From contig NZ_CAXBGE010000001.1 in NCBI RefSeq assembly GCF_963975345.1, forward strand, positions 62,001 to 126,000: 64,000 nt of DNA. The letters are read 5' to 3'. Position 1 is the stretch's first letter, and the number at the start of each line of letters is the position of its first letter. Source of the stretch: Maricaulis sp963975345. Lineage in GTDB: Bacteria > Pseudomonadota > Alphaproteobacteria > Caulobacterales > Maricaulaceae. The notes under the pieces were generated by a model. The model did no database searches. It was not told where the DNA came from and saw nothing but the letters and a program-made list of their open reading frames with translations. This document shows positions 18,617 to 27,929 of the stretch, piece by piece. Made by a program: the position numbers and the translations under genes.

Positions 18617-20351
18617 TACGAGCCCTGCCTTCCCCGTACGTGAGCGCGTCGAAAAGCGATTGGCCAAGCGTTACCGCGCCGAGCTGCGCTTCCGGTCTGC
18701 CGGACTGACGGCAATCGGTCTTGCGGTCGCGATCCTGTTCATTCTGATCGGATCGATCGCCAGCGAGGGCCTGCCGGCCTTCACGGCCCATGAGCTCGTA
18801 CTGCCTGTCTCGCTAGATCGTGAGCTGGTCGATCCGGAAGGCGATGGATCGGAAGCTTCACTGCGTCGCGGCTCCTATAACCGTGTTCTCCAGAACGCCT
18901 TGCGCGAAGAGTTTCCTGGCGTCACGTCACGCGGTGATGTGCGCACGCTGTTCCGACTTTACACCCCGCTGAACGCAACCCGTTTGATGGATGCGGTGCT
19001 GCAAGACCCCGGGCTGATCGGTACGAATTACGTCTTCACAATGCCCTTGGCCGACGATCTCGACCTGTATCTCAAAGGCCGGCTCGTCGAGGACCGCACC
19101 CTGCCGGTCGGCGGACTTCTATCCGTCGCGCCGGAGGGCGAGGGCGTTGTCCTGCGCTCGAGCACGGGCGATTTCGCGGCGCTGGCGCGCGAGATCGGAC
19201 AATCGATGGGCGCTGAGGCGCGGATATTGGAATTGCGGTCTCAGCAGGTGGGCGAGGCGGTCGAACAGGCGCCGATCGAGGATGCGGCGCGACTGCAAGC
19301 CGAAGGCGACCGCCACGCCGCCGCCGCCGAGCGATTGCGGCAGGCCGCGTTGGCGGCAAACGGGTTTCTGCCGATCACGACAGAAATGCCGAGCATTATT
19401 GTTGAAGCGGATGGGCAGGCTTTCAGGATCAACGAATTGGCGGTGGATGGCAGCACGGCTCGCGGTGTCGCCCTGTTGGGCAATGGTGAGGTTGCCGACG
19501 CAAGCGCTTGGACGCTCTATGTGATCGATACGCCGGAGGCGAGCCGCCGGGTGTCTGATCAGCTGATTGTCTGGACACGTTCGCTGGTCGCACGCGGCGT
19601 GATCAAAGCCGGCTTCAATACCTATCTGTTCACCAATGCCGACTCGCGCGAGCCGGAACTGGCCGGGGTGAAGGGCGCTTTGTATGGCTCGATCCTCACC
19701 ATGATTATCACCATGTTCCTGTCGGTTCCCATCGGGGTTTTCACCGCAGTTTATCTTGAGGAATATGCGCCGAAGAACCGCTTCACCGATCTGATTGAGG
19801 TCAACATCAATAATCTGGCCGCCGTCCCGTCAATCGTGTTCGGCCTGCTGGGTCTGGCGGTGTTCATCAATGCCTTCGGTCTGCCGCGATCCGCGCCACT
19901 GGTCGGTGGGTTGGTGCTCTCCTTGATGACTTTGCCAACGGTGATCATCGCGACCCGGGCCGCCCTCAAAGCGGTGCCACCGTCAATTCGTCAGGCGGCG
20001 CTCGGGATTGGCGCCTCCAAGACGCAATCGGTGTTTCACCATGTCCTGCCCTTGGCGGCGCCGGGCATTCTCACCGGCTCGATCATTGGCCTTGCCCAAG
20101 CGCTGGGTGAAACGGCGCCCTTGTTGATGATCGGCATGGTCGCCTTCATCGCCGATGCGCCGAGCCTCGGCCTGGCCGGTTTCACCGAGCCCGCGACCGT
20201 GATGCCTGTTCAAATTTTCCTGTGGTCAGATGGCGCGGAGCGCGCTTTCGAAGCGCGCACTGCTGCGGCCATTCTCATTCTTCTGGCGCTGATGATCAGC
20301 TTCAATGCTGTTGCGATCTATCTGCGCCGCCGCTTCGAACGAAGGTGGTAG
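18609..20351 (+). CDS. pstA: Phosphate ABC transporter permease PstA, long form
   Basis: Second Pst permease, 580 residues against about 290 in E. coli. One TM (about 35-58) is followed by a roughly 290-residue extracytoplasmic insertion resembling the DUF3333-type N-terminal domain of alphaproteobacterial PstA, then the permease core from about residue 355. The core contains ABC contact loop ALGIGASKTQSVFHHVLPLAAPGIL split across TMs. It begins within the end of pstC, so coupling is likely. It pairs with PstC to form the phosphate channel. Confidence 0.93.
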   Translation: MTDTSPAFPVRERVEKRLAKRYRAELRFRSAGLTAIGLAVAILFILIGSIASEGLPAFTAHELVLPVSLDRELVDPEGDGSEASLRRGSYNRVLQNALREEFPGVTSRGDVRTLFRLYTPLNATRLMDAVLQDPGLIGTNYVFTMPLADDLDLYLKGRLVEDRTLPVGGLLSVAPEGEGVVLRSSTGDFAALAREIGQSMGAEARILELRSQQVGEAVEQAPIEDAARLQAEGDRHAAAAERLRQAALAANGFLPITTEMPSIIVEADGQAFRINELAVDGSTARGVALLGNGEVADASAWTLYVIDTPEASRRVSDQLIVWTRSLVARGVIKAGFNTYLFTNADSREPELAGVKGALYGSILTMIITMFLSVPIGVFTAVYLEEYAPKNRFTDLIEVNINNLAAVPSIVFGLLGLAVFINAFGLPRSAPLVGGLVLSLMTLPTVIIATRAALKAVPPSIRQAALGIGASKTQSVFHHVLPLAAPGILTGSIIGLAQALGETAPLLMIGMVAFIADAPSLGLAGFTEPATVMPVQIFLWSDGAERAFEARTAAAILILLALMISFNAVAIYLRRRFERRW

Positions 20352-20355
20352 CGTC

Positions 20356-21168
20356 ATGTTTGACACCGAAATCCAACCAACCGTCTATCACAAGAATTCG
20401 CTTGGCTCCTCGCCGGTCAAGGTGGAGGTGCGCGATGTCAGCGTGTCCTACGGCGAGAAGCAGGCCTTGTTCAATGTCTCGCTCGACATCCCAGATCACA
20501 GCGTGACTGCTTTCATCGGACCGTCGGGTTGCGGCAAGTCGACCTTTCTGCGCTGCATGAACCGGATGAATGATACGATCGAGGGCGCGCGCGTTACCGG
20601 TTCTCTCAAGATCGATGGTGCCGAGATCAACGACCGCGCGGTCGATCCGGTGGTGTTGCGTGCCAGCGTCGGCATGGTGTTCCAGAAGCCCAATCCGTTT
20701 CCGAAATCGATCTATGACAATGTTGCTTACGGCCCCCGCATCCACGGGCTGGCCTCCAGCCGATCCGAACTTGACGACGTTGTAGAGCACAGTCTGCGCA
20801 AGGCCGGGCTCTGGGCCGAGGTCTCGGACCGCCTGCAGGATCCCGGCACGGGGCTTTCTGGCGGCCAGCAACAGCGGCTGGTGATCGCCCGCGCGATTGC
20901 GGTGAGTCCGGAAGTCATTTTGATGGATGAGCCCTGTTCGGCGCTCGACCCGATCGCGACCGCGAAGATCGAGGAATTGATCGATGAGTTGCGCGAAAAC
21001 TATTGCATCATCATCGTGACCCACTCGATGCAACAGGCGGCGCGGGTGTCACAAATGACCGCATTTTTCCACATGGGCTCGCTGATTGAAGTGGGCCCGA
21101 CCGAGGAGATTTTCACCAATCCCCTCGAATCGCGAACTCAGGACTACATCACCGGACGCTTCGGCTAA
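20356..21168 (+). CDS. pstB: Phosphate ABC transporter ATPase PstB
   Basis: ABC ATPase of 270 residues that powers phosphate import. Walker A is GPSGCGKST, the signature is LSGGQQQRL, Walker B is VILMDEPCSALD, and the H-loop is in IIVTHSMQQA. The ATG at 20356 (four bases after pstA, GAAGGTGG upstream) is preferred over an earlier in-frame codon that would lie inside pstA. PstB also relays transporter status to PhoR through PhoU. Confidence 0.96.
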   Translation: MFDTEIQPTVYHKNSLGSSPVKVEVRDVSVSYGEKQALFNVSLDIPDHSVTAFIGPSGCGKSTFLRCMNRMNDTIEGARVTGSLKIDGAEINDRAVDPVVLRASVGMVFQKPNPFPKSIYDNVAYGPRIHGLASSRSELDDVVEHSLRKAGLWAEVSDRLQDPGTGLSGGQQQRLVIARAIAVSPEVILMDEPCSALDPIATAKIEELIDELRENYCIIIVTHSMQQAARVSQMTAFFHMGSLIEVGPTEEIFTNPLESRTQDYITGRFG

Positions 21169-21194
21169 CGAGGCGATTGTCCCAGGAGGGCCAA

Positions 21195-21884
21195 ATGGCG
21201 CTATCCAAGCATACACATATCGTGACGGCCTATGGTGAGGAGCTGGACAAGCTCGCCGACGAACTTGCGCGCATGGGCGGTCTTGTGGAGATGCAGCTCG
21301 AGGCGGCGGTTGCCGCTGTTGTACGGCGCGATGCATCGGTGATCCCGGAGGTTCGCAAGCGCGAGGTTCAGGTCAATGCGATGCAGGTCGATATCGAGAA
21401 GCGGGTGATCCGGCTCTTCGCCCTGCGCCAGCCGCTCGCGACGGATTTGCGGATGACAATTTCCTCCCTCAAGATCGCCAGCGATCTGGAACGGGTTGGC
21501 GATCTCGCCAAGAATATCGCTTACCGGTCCAAGAAGCTGGTCGGTTTCGCACCCTTGGAACTGATGCACAGTGTTGAGCGGCTCGGCGTGATCGTCGGCA
21601 AGCAATTGCACGAAGTGCTTGATGCCCTGTCATCCTTCGACATTGAGCCGGCGGTTCGTGTTTGGCGCAATGATGATGAGGTCGATGACCACTATAACGG
21701 TCTGATCCGCGAAATGTTGCTGGCCATGTCCAAAGACCCCAGCTTGGTCGGGCCGGGCGCGCACATCCTGTTTGTCGCCAAAAACCTCGAACGCGTTGGT
21801 GATCATGCGACCAATATCGCGGAGGCCTTGCACTATATCGTCACGGGCGAAGCGCTTGAATCCACTGACCATCCACCGGCTTGA
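21195..21884 (+). CDS. phoU: Phosphate signalling protein PhoU
   Basis: Negative regulator of PhoR, 229 residues, made of two PhoU repeats. Each half has the metal-site helix motif: MTISSLKIASDLERVGDLAKNI split at about 85-105, and VAKNLERVGDHATNIAE near 195-210. The ATG at 21195 follows a perfect AGGAGG at five bases; an upstream TTG at 21177 overlaps that site and is rejected. It sits between pstB and phoB as in Caulobacter-type clusters. Confidence 0.95.
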   Translation: MALSKHTHIVTAYGEELDKLADELARMGGLVEMQLEAAVAAVVRRDASVIPEVRKREVQVNAMQVDIEKRVIRLFALRQPLATDLRMTISSLKIASDLERVGDLAKNIAYRSKKLVGFAPLELMHSVERLGVIVGKQLHEVLDALSSFDIEPAVRVWRNDDEVDDHYNGLIREMLLAMSKDPSLVGPGAHILFVAKNLERVGDHATNIAEALHYIVTGEALESTDHPPA

Positions 21885-21907
21885 TGAGCTGATCAGGAGA
21901 GTCGATC

Positions 21908-22600
21908 ATGCAGCCTCAAATACTTGTCGTGGAAGACGAGGACGCATTGGCCACCCTGCTTCAGTATAATCTGGACCGGGAAGGCTATCAGGTCACCATC
22001 GCCCGCGATGGCGAGGAAGCGCTGATGCTTGCCGCTGAGGCCACGCCCGATCTCGTTCTGGTGGACTGGATGCTGCCGAAAGTGTCGGGAATTGAGGTAT
22101 GCCGCCGCCTGCGAGGGCGCCAGGAGACCAGCAATATTCCGATCATAATGCTGACGGCGCGCGGTGAGGAATCCGACCGGGTCCGCGGACTCGATATTGG
22201 TGCCGATGATTACATCGTCAAACCCTTCTCGATGACCGAATTATTTGCCCGGATTCGCGCGGTGCTACGCCGGATCCGTCCGGGTCTGGCGGAGGATGTC
22301 ACGACCGGCGGCGATATCGCAATCGATCGGGTCGCGCACCGGGTCAGAAGAGGGCAACGCGAGATTCATCTCGGTCCGACCGAATTCCGCATGCTGGACT
22401 ATTTGATGCAACACCCAAGACGGGTCTTCTCGCGCGAGCAATTGCTCGATGCGGTCTGGGGCTCGGATGTCTATGTCGAGGCGCGAACCGTCGATGTCCA
22501 TGTCGGCCGTTTGCGCAAGGCGTTGAACAAGCCCGGGGAGGTCGATCCGATCCGGACCGTTCGCTCTGCCGGCTATGCGTTCGAGATCAACGGCGACTGA
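21908..22600 (+). CDS. phoB: Phosphate response regulator PhoB
   Basis: OmpR/PhoB-type regulator of 230 residues. The receiver domain (1-120) has acid-pocket residues in VVEDEDAL, phosphoacceptor Asp in LVDWMLPK, and KPFS with the conserved Lys. The C-terminal winged helix (about 135-228) contains LGPTEFRMLDYLM and EARTVDVHVGRLRKAL. It binds Pho boxes, including the one at 16801 that should drive its own operon. A CAGGAGAG site precedes the ATG. It is the last gene of the cluster and is followed by a palindromic terminator. Confidence 0.96.
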   Translation: MQPQILVVEDEDALATLLQYNLDREGYQVTIARDGEEALMLAAEATPDLVLVDWMLPKVSGIEVCRRLRGRQETSNIPIIMLTARGEESDRVRGLDIGADDYIVKPFSMTELFARIRAVLRRIRPGLAEDVTTGGDIAIDRVAHRVRRGQREIHLGPTEFRMLDYLMQHPRRVFSREQLLDAVWGSDVYVEARTVDVHVGRLRKALNKPGEVDPIRTVRSAGYAFEINGD

Positions 22601-22644
22601 TCGCCGAACCGGTCGCGCTCGCCAAACAAGCCTGCAAAACAGAA

Positions 22645-22666
22645 CGGCCGCCCCGAGGGGCGGCCG
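22645..22666. terminator. Bidirectional hairpin between phoB and gcrA
   Basis: Perfect GC palindrome (arms 22645-22654 and 22657-22666) lies between the convergent ends of phoB and gcrA. On the minus strand it is followed by GTTCTGTTTTG, a weak U-run, so it best terminates gcrA and may also stop phoB transcription. Confidence 0.7.
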
Positions 22667-22699
22667 CTGCATGACGGGATCTGAAAAAATGCGATCCGA

Positions 22700-23224
22700 T
22701 CAGAAATTATAACGTCGTGTTGCGGTGATGGAGTTCAGTGCGGCCGTCGCTTCGCCGCTGCGGCGGCGTTTCTGGCTGGGCTGATAGGCCATATTGGCGT
22801 GAGCATCGCAGTAAGCATTGCTGGCGCCGGTCTTGCGGCCGCAGAAGCGGAAGCTGGCTTGAGCCGGGTCGCCGATTGGCCATTTGCACATGCTGTCCTT
22901 CAAGGTGAGGACTGTGGCAAATTCGCCGGATGGCAGAACAGCTGGCTCCACGGGGGCCGATGGGATCGTCGCCGGTGCCGAAGGGGCGGGACGAGCGGCG
23001 CGGGCCGGTTCGGTCAAGGTGGCCGTAGTGCGTGGCCGCGAGGGCTTTGCTGGTCGGCGGGCCGGCCGAGACGGTGTCGCACGCCCCGATAAACCCAGCC
23101 GGTGGACCTTGCCAATCACAGCGTTACGGGTGACACCGCCCAGCTGTTTGGCAATCTGACTCGCACTCAGGCCTTCCGACCAAAGTTTCTTGAGTTCTTC
23201 GACACGTTCGTCAGTCCAGGCCAT
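22700..23224 (-). CDS. gcrA: Cell-cycle regulator GcrA
   Basis: GcrA of 174 residues, a sigma70-binding transcription factor restricted to alphaproteobacteria that acts at CcrM-methylated GANTC promoters. The N-terminal helix-turn-helix is clear (MAWTDERVEELKKLW; then SASQIAKQLGGVTRNAVIGK, residues about 16-40). A Pro/Ala/Arg-rich linker (about 48-115) leads to the Cys-containing C-terminal domain (CKWPIGDP, FRFCGRK, AYCDAHANMAY) that contacts sigma. The ATG at 23224 follows GGGAGAGAG; codons further upstream would add an unrelated head. This gene is a main clue to the organism's lineage. Confidence 0.95.
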   Translation of the reverse strand: MAWTDERVEELKKLWSEGLSASQIAKQLGGVTRNAVIGKVHRLGLSGRATPSRPARRPAKPSRPRTTATLTEPARAARPAPSAPATIPSAPVEPAVLPSGEFATVLTLKDSMCKWPIGDPAQASFRFCGRKTGASNAYCDAHANMAYQPSQKRRRSGEATAALNSITATRRYNF

Positions 23225-23427
23225 CGCAACTCTCTCCCGGTTGGGATGCACTAGCCACCTTGATGATGGTAAACAGCGCACACCTCAATTCATGATTAAT
23301 TACACTATATATTGTAGCCAACGAGACAAAAACCACAAGATCAGGCTCGCACCAATCCTGTGGAAAGCTCACTTGCAAGCCAAATCGTTAACGTTGATGG
23401 TTACTGAAACCTTAAGGGTAATCCGTT

Positions 23428-24240
23428 ATGAGTCCTGCTGCTTCCAGACCCGTCGCCAGTCCGCGCACATTCGGTGCGATTAACGGGCTCGGCCTGTGGA
23501 CGCTGTATAAAAAGGAAGTCCGCCGCTTTCTTAAAGTCACAACGCAAACCGTGTTGGCGCCGGTTGCGACGACCTTGCTGTATATGACAGTTTTCGCCGT
23601 CGCGCTGGGGTCAGGCCGTGCTGCAATTCACGGCATTTCCTTCGTCGAATTCCTCGCACCGGGCCTGATCATGATGGGGCTGCTGAATAATGCTTTCGCC
23701 AACACCTCCTCCTCCATCCTGGTGAGCAAAGTGCAGGGCAATGCCGTCGATTTCCTGATGCCGCCCCTGTCTGCGCTTGAGCTGGAGATTGCCTTCATTG
23801 GCGGGGCCGTGACGCGCGGTTTGCTGGTCGCACTGGTCACGGCGCTGACGCTTGTGCCCTTCGTCGATGTCATCCCGGTGCACTATTGGGCGGTGGCCTA
23901 TTTCGGCGTCGGTGCTGCAGCGATGCTGGGGATGATCGGCATTCTCGGTGGGCTGTGGGCGGAGAAATTCGATCACATGGCGGCGGTCACGACATTTGTC
24001 ATCACGCCGCTCACCTTCCTGTCTGGCACTTTTTACTCGATCAACCGCCTGCCGGAATCCATCCGTTTGATCAGCCAGTTCAACCCGTTTTTCTACATGA
24101 TTGACGGGTTTCGCTACGGCTTCACCGGCGTCGCCGACGGTTCCTTGACGGTCGGTGTCCTGCTGGTCGGTGCCATCAATCTGGCGCTGGCGATTGTCTG
24201 CTACGTGCTGCTGCGTGCAGGCTGGCGCTTGAAGAGCTGA
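23428..24240 (+). CDS. ABC-2 type transporter permease
   Basis: Membrane permease of 270 residues with about six TM segments and the ABC-2 family pattern: cytoplasmic N-terminus ending in LYKKEVRRFLKV, LAPGLIMMGLLNNAFANT near residues 75-90, and FLSGTFYSINRLPE before the last segments. Such proteins export lipids, polysaccharides or drugs together with an ABC ATPase. No ATPase gene is adjacent: the next gene is argD and the previous is divergent gcrA. An AAGGG site lies nine bases before the ATG. The substrate is unknown. Confidence 0.88.
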   Translation: MSPAASRPVASPRTFGAINGLGLWTLYKKEVRRFLKVTTQTVLAPVATTLLYMTVFAVALGSGRAAIHGISFVEFLAPGLIMMGLLNNAFANTSSSILVSKVQGNAVDFLMPPLSALELEIAFIGGAVTRGLLVALVTALTLVPFVDVIPVHYWAVAYFGVGAAAMLGMIGILGGLWAEKFDHMAAVTTFVITPLTFLSGTFYSINRLPESIRLISQFNPFFYMIDGFRYGFTGVADGSLTVGVLLVGAINLALAIVCYVLLRAGWRLKS

Positions 24241-24304
24241 ACAGACCGGCCTAGACCGTCATTGCGCTGATACGCGGCGCGTTCACACAATCCGGAGAGA
24301 CCCG

Positions 24305-25480
24305 ATGCCTGCGCCTATGATGGATACCTACGCTCCGCCAGAACTCGTTTTCGACCACGGCAAAGGCGTTCGGCTGTACACCGAAGCCGGTGACAGTTAT
24401 CTCGATTTCATCGCCGGTATCGCTGTGAACTGCCTCGGTCATGCGCACCCCAAAGCGGTCGCTGCGCTGACCGAACAGGCCGGAAAATTATGGCATTTGT
24501 CCAACATGTTCCGCGTTCCGGCCGGGGTCGAACTGGCCGACAAATTGACCGGCGCGACCTTTGCGGACCGCGTCTTCTTCACCAATTCCGGCACGGAAGC
24601 CGTCGAGTGCGCGCTGAAAACGGCGCGGCGCTATCAGTTCGTCACCGGCAATCCGCAGCGCTATCGCATCATCACCTTCACCGGTGCCTTTCATGGCCGC
24701 ACCTATGGCGCCATCAATGCCGGCGGTAATCCGAAATACCTCGAAGGCTTCGGCCCGGCGATGGAAGGGTTCGACCATGTCGAATTCGGCAATCTTGATG
24801 CTGTGCGCGCCGTCCTTTCCGAAGAAACCGCTGCGATCTGTGTCGAGCCGGTCCAGGGCGAGGGCGGTGTGCGCGCGGGCGATGACGCCTTCCTGCGCGG
24901 CCTGCGTCAGATCTGCGATGAAAACGGCCTGATGCTGATTTATGATGAAGTCCAGTGTGGCGCGGGCCGTACCGGCAAGCTGTTCGCTCACCAATGGGTT
25001 GAGGGCGCCGATCCCGATATCATGGCCTCGGCCAAGGGCCTTGGCGGCGGCTTCCCGATGGGCGCTTGCCTGGCGACCGAAGCGGCTGCCCAGGGCATGG
25101 TCGTCGGTACGCACGGCTCCACCTATGGCGGTGGGCCTCTGGCCATGGCCGTCGGCAATGTCGTGTTTGACGAGCTGACCTCGGACGGCTTCCTCGAGCA
25201 TGTCGTCGAGATGGCGAATTTCATGCAGCAGCAATTGCATGGTCTCGCCGACCGTCATCCCGACAAGATCGAGGAAGTACGCGGCAAGGGCCTGTTGCTC
25301 GGTATCAAGCTGAAGCCAGGCTTCGATCCCAAAAAGCTTCTTGTGCTGGCGCGTGATCGCCATCTGCTGATCGGCGCTGCCGGCGACAATGTCGCCCGGA
25401 TGGCGCCGCCACTGGTCATCACCCGTGAGGATGCCAGCGAGGCCATTGCGATCCTCGACGAGGCACTGGGCGCACTTTAG
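24305..25480 (+). CDS. argD: Acetylornithine aminotransferase
   Basis: Class III PLP-dependent aminotransferase of 391 residues acting in arginine synthesis (N-acetylornithine and 2-oxoglutarate). It has TNSGTEAVECALK for phosphate binding, GAFHGRTYGA, VEPVQGEGG, DEVQCGAGRTG and the PLP Lys244 in SAKGLGGGFP. GGAGAG precedes the ATG. It is followed after nine bases by hslO, where many alphaproteobacteria carry argF in between. Dual use as succinyldiaminopimelate aminotransferase is known in the family but not shown here. Confidence 0.94.
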   Translation: MPAPMMDTYAPPELVFDHGKGVRLYTEAGDSYLDFIAGIAVNCLGHAHPKAVAALTEQAGKLWHLSNMFRVPAGVELADKLTGATFADRVFFTNSGTEAVECALKTARRYQFVTGNPQRYRIITFTGAFHGRTYGAINAGGNPKYLEGFGPAMEGFDHVEFGNLDAVRAVLSEETAAICVEPVQGEGGVRAGDDAFLRGLRQICDENGLMLIYDEVQCGAGRTGKLFAHQWVEGADPDIMASAKGLGGGFPMGACLATEAAAQGMVVGTHGSTYGGGPLAMAVGNVVFDELTSDGFLEHVVEMANFMQQQLHGLADRHPDKIEEVRGKGLLLGIKLKPGFDPKKLLVLARDRHLLIGAAGDNVARMAPPLVITREDASEAIAILDEALGAL

Positions 25481-25489
25481 GCGAACTTC

Positions 25490-26422
25490 ATGACCGATAT
25501 CACGCCCGCAATACCCGGCGAGCCGGGTGATTTTATCGCGGGCTTCCAGGTTGAAGGCCGTGCGGTGCGGGGGCGTGTCCTCCGCTCCGCCGGCACGCTT
25601 GACCAGATCCTGTCGGCCCATGATTTCCCCGAGCCGGTCGCGCGCCTGTTGGGCGAGGCCGTTGTGCTGGCTGGCCTGGTGGGCCCGGCGCTCAAATTCG
25701 ATGGGCGTCTGATCATTCAGGCCAATGGCACCGGCCCGGTCTCCTTCATCGTCGCTGAATACACCACGGGCGAAGGCGTACGCGGTTTCGCCAAGATGGA
25801 TCGCGATGCCGTGCTGGCAGCCCTTGCGGCTGCCGACAAGGACACACCGACGATCAAGACCCTGCTCGGCGAGGGGTATTTCGCGATGACGATCGATCAG
25901 GGCCCCGAGATGGACCAGTATCAGGGCGTCGTGCCGCTCGAGGGCGGCAGCTTGGCCGTGATCGCCGAGCATTACTTCACCCAGTCCGAACAGACACCGA
26001 CGCGGCTGCGCATGGCGGTTGGCGAAGTGTGGACGCAAGAGGGTGGCAAGCAGTGGCGCGGCGGTGGGGCGCTGTTGCAGGCGGTCGCCGGCGATGAAAG
26101 CCGTGGCTCGGCCAAGGATGATTGGGACCATGTCCGCGCCCTGTTCGAAACCATCAGCGATGACGAATTGCTCGATCCTCTGCTCTCAGCGGGCGGGCTG
26201 CTCTATCGTCTCTTCCATGAAGATGGCGTGCGTCTGCTTGATCCCGAAGTGCTGCAGCGGCGCTGTTCGTGTGAACGCGAACGCCTGTTGCGGATCGTCG
26301 CCAGCTTTCCCGCTGACGATCAGGAACACATGACCCGCGACGGCAAGATCGTCATGACCTGCGAATACTGCAATCGCGACTGGAATTTCCTGCCCGATGA
26401 AGTGGCGGCAGTCGAGCGCTGA
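25490..26422 (+). CDS. hslO: Redox-regulated chaperone Hsp33
   Basis: Hsp33 of 310 residues, a cytosolic holdase activated by oxidation. All four zinc-binding cysteines are present: CSC at residues 259-261 and CEYC at 291-294, within the C-terminal redox switch. The N-terminal substrate-binding domain has FIVAEYTTGEGVRGFAKM. The gap to argD is nine bases, so cotranscription is likely. It faces trkH tail to tail with a 10-bp gap. Confidence 0.95.
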   Translation: MTDITPAIPGEPGDFIAGFQVEGRAVRGRVLRSAGTLDQILSAHDFPEPVARLLGEAVVLAGLVGPALKFDGRLIIQANGTGPVSFIVAEYTTGEGVRGFAKMDRDAVLAALAAADKDTPTIKTLLGEGYFAMTIDQGPEMDQYQGVVPLEGGSLAVIAEHYFTQSEQTPTRLRMAVGEVWTQEGGKQWRGGGALLQAVAGDESRGSAKDDWDHVRALFETISDDELLDPLLSAGGLLYRLFHEDGVRLLDPEVLQRRCSCERERLLRIVASFPADDQEHMTRDGKIVMTCEYCNRDWNFLPDEVAAVER

Positions 26423-26432
26423 CCCCGTCGGA

Positions 26433-27887
26433 TCAGGACCGCCAGAAGCGCGGCATGATCACCACCAGCACGGCGAGCACTTCCAGCCGGCCGATCAGCA
26501 TATTGCCGGTGAGGATCCATTTGGCGGTGTCAGGCAGGGTCTGGAATGTCCCCGCCGGGCCGATAATGTCGCCCAGACCGGGCCCGACATTGGCCAGTGA
26601 TGTGGCTGCACCGGAGAGCGCCGTTGTCAGATCAAGCCCGATCGCCGAAAGCAGGGCGGCGCTGATCGCGTAGACGGCGAAGAAGACAAAGAAAAAGCCG
26701 AGCACCGAGTGCAGCGCACTGTCGGCGACCGGCCGGCCATTATAGCGCATCGGGAAAATCGCGTTGGGTCGCAGCAAGTGCGCGAGATAGCGGCGGATTG
26801 CGGTTCCGGCAATCTGGTAGCGGAAGATCTTGATGCTGCAACTGGTCGATCCGGCGCAGCCGCCGATGAACATGAAGACGAAGAAGGTCGCTTCCGCCGC
26901 CGCGCCCCAACTGCCGTAATCGGTGGTCGCATAGCCGGTGCCGGTGATGATCGAGACGGCGTTGAAACTTGCCATCCGCCAGGCGGCCTCATCGCCATGG
27001 ACCCCGGTCGCAACCAGCACGCCGGTCAGGATGGCTGTGGACAGCAGCACGACAAACAGGAAGCCGCGCGCCTGGGCGTCCTTCAGGATCACTTGCGGCT
27101 TGCCGCGCAAGGCCATCACCAGCAGCGTGAAGGGCAGGGCGGCGGCGATCATGAAGACCAGGGTGATCATGTCGGCGCCGGTGTGCATGAATTTGCCCAT
27201 CGACTGATCCGAGGTCGAGAAGCCGCCGGTTGAAAGTGTCGCCATTGCATGGGCCGTGGCGTCGAGCAAATTCATGCCAGAGATCAAATAGGCCACCGCG
27301 CAGATCAGCGTCAGCAGCGCGTAGACGGCTGAGATATTGGCGGCAATCTGGGTTGCCTTGGGCAGGACCTTGTCGGTCTTGTCGCCGGTTTCGAGCAGGA
27401 AGAGCTGCATCCCGCCCACTCCAAGCATCGGCCAGAAGGCCATCGCGGTGACGATGATGCCGATCCCGCCGAGCCATTGCAGGATGGCGCGCCAGAGCAG
27501 AAAGCCGGGCGGCCGGAAATCCAGCCCGGTCAGCACGGTCGCGCCGGTTGTCGTCAGGCCCGAGACGGCTTCGAACAGGGCATCGGTCCAGTTCATGCCC
27601 TCGCCGGCGAGCCGTAGCGGAAGGGCTGCCGTGATCGACAGCGCAATCCAGGCGCCGACCATCAACAGGAAAACGCCGCGCGGCGTGATGAAGTCGACCG
27701 GCCCGCGATTGGCCAGCGAGATCGAGCCGCCGAAAAACAGGCCCAGAACCGAGGACAGGAAAAAGGCGCGGGCGCTTTCGGTTTCCTCGGCGATCAGATC
27801 GACAATCCCCGGCACCAGCATGCCGGCCGACAATACCGTGACCATCATGCCGATCATGAAGACGACGGGCCGCAAGGACATATTCAA
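26433..27887 (-). CDS. trkH: TrkH-family potassium uptake protein
   Basis: Potassium transporter subunit, 484 residues, with the fourfold TM-pore-TM arrangement of the Trk/Ktr superfamily. Pore-loop signatures are visible: SGLTTTGATVLTG, ATLSTGGFSTSDQSM, SIITGTGYATTDY and SLANVGPGLGDIIGP. It imports K+ with a cytosolic TrkA-type regulator that is not encoded here. It lies on the minus strand between hslO and apaG, interrupting a conserved neighbourhood. Confidence 0.93.
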   Translation of the reverse strand: MNMSLRPVVFMIGMMVTVLSAGMLVPGIVDLIAEETESARAFFLSSVLGLFFGGSISLANRGPVDFITPRGVFLLMVGAWIALSITAALPLRLAGEGMNWTDALFEAVSGLTTTGATVLTGLDFRPPGFLLWRAILQWLGGIGIIVTAMAFWPMLGVGGMQLFLLETGDKTDKVLPKATQIAANISAVYALLTLICAVAYLISGMNLLDATAHAMATLSTGGFSTSDQSMGKFMHTGADMITLVFMIAAALPFTLLVMALRGKPQVILKDAQARGFLFVVLLSTAILTGVLVATGVHGDEAAWRMASFNAVSIITGTGYATTDYGSWGAAAEATFFVFMFIGGCAGSTSCSIKIFRYQIAGTAIRRYLAHLLRPNAIFPMRYNGRPVADSALHSVLGFFFVFFAVYAISAALLSAIGLDLTTALSGAATSLANVGPGLGDIIGPAGTFQTLPDTAKWILTGNMLIGRLEVLAVLVVIMPRFWRS

Positions 27888-27929
27888 TGCAACGCACTCC
27901 GCAGTGAGGGGCGCGTGACGAGCGGGGTG

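Noticed and set aside
23390..23416. TTAAC/GTTAC pair upstream of the ABC-2 permease considered as a CtrA site
   Set aside because: Half-sites deviate from TTAA-N7-TTAA in sequence and spacing; no independent support.
24488..26131. A 547-codon minus-strand open frame opposite argD and hslO
   Set aside because: It crosses two well-supported genes and their junction, with no start signal or recognisable domain.
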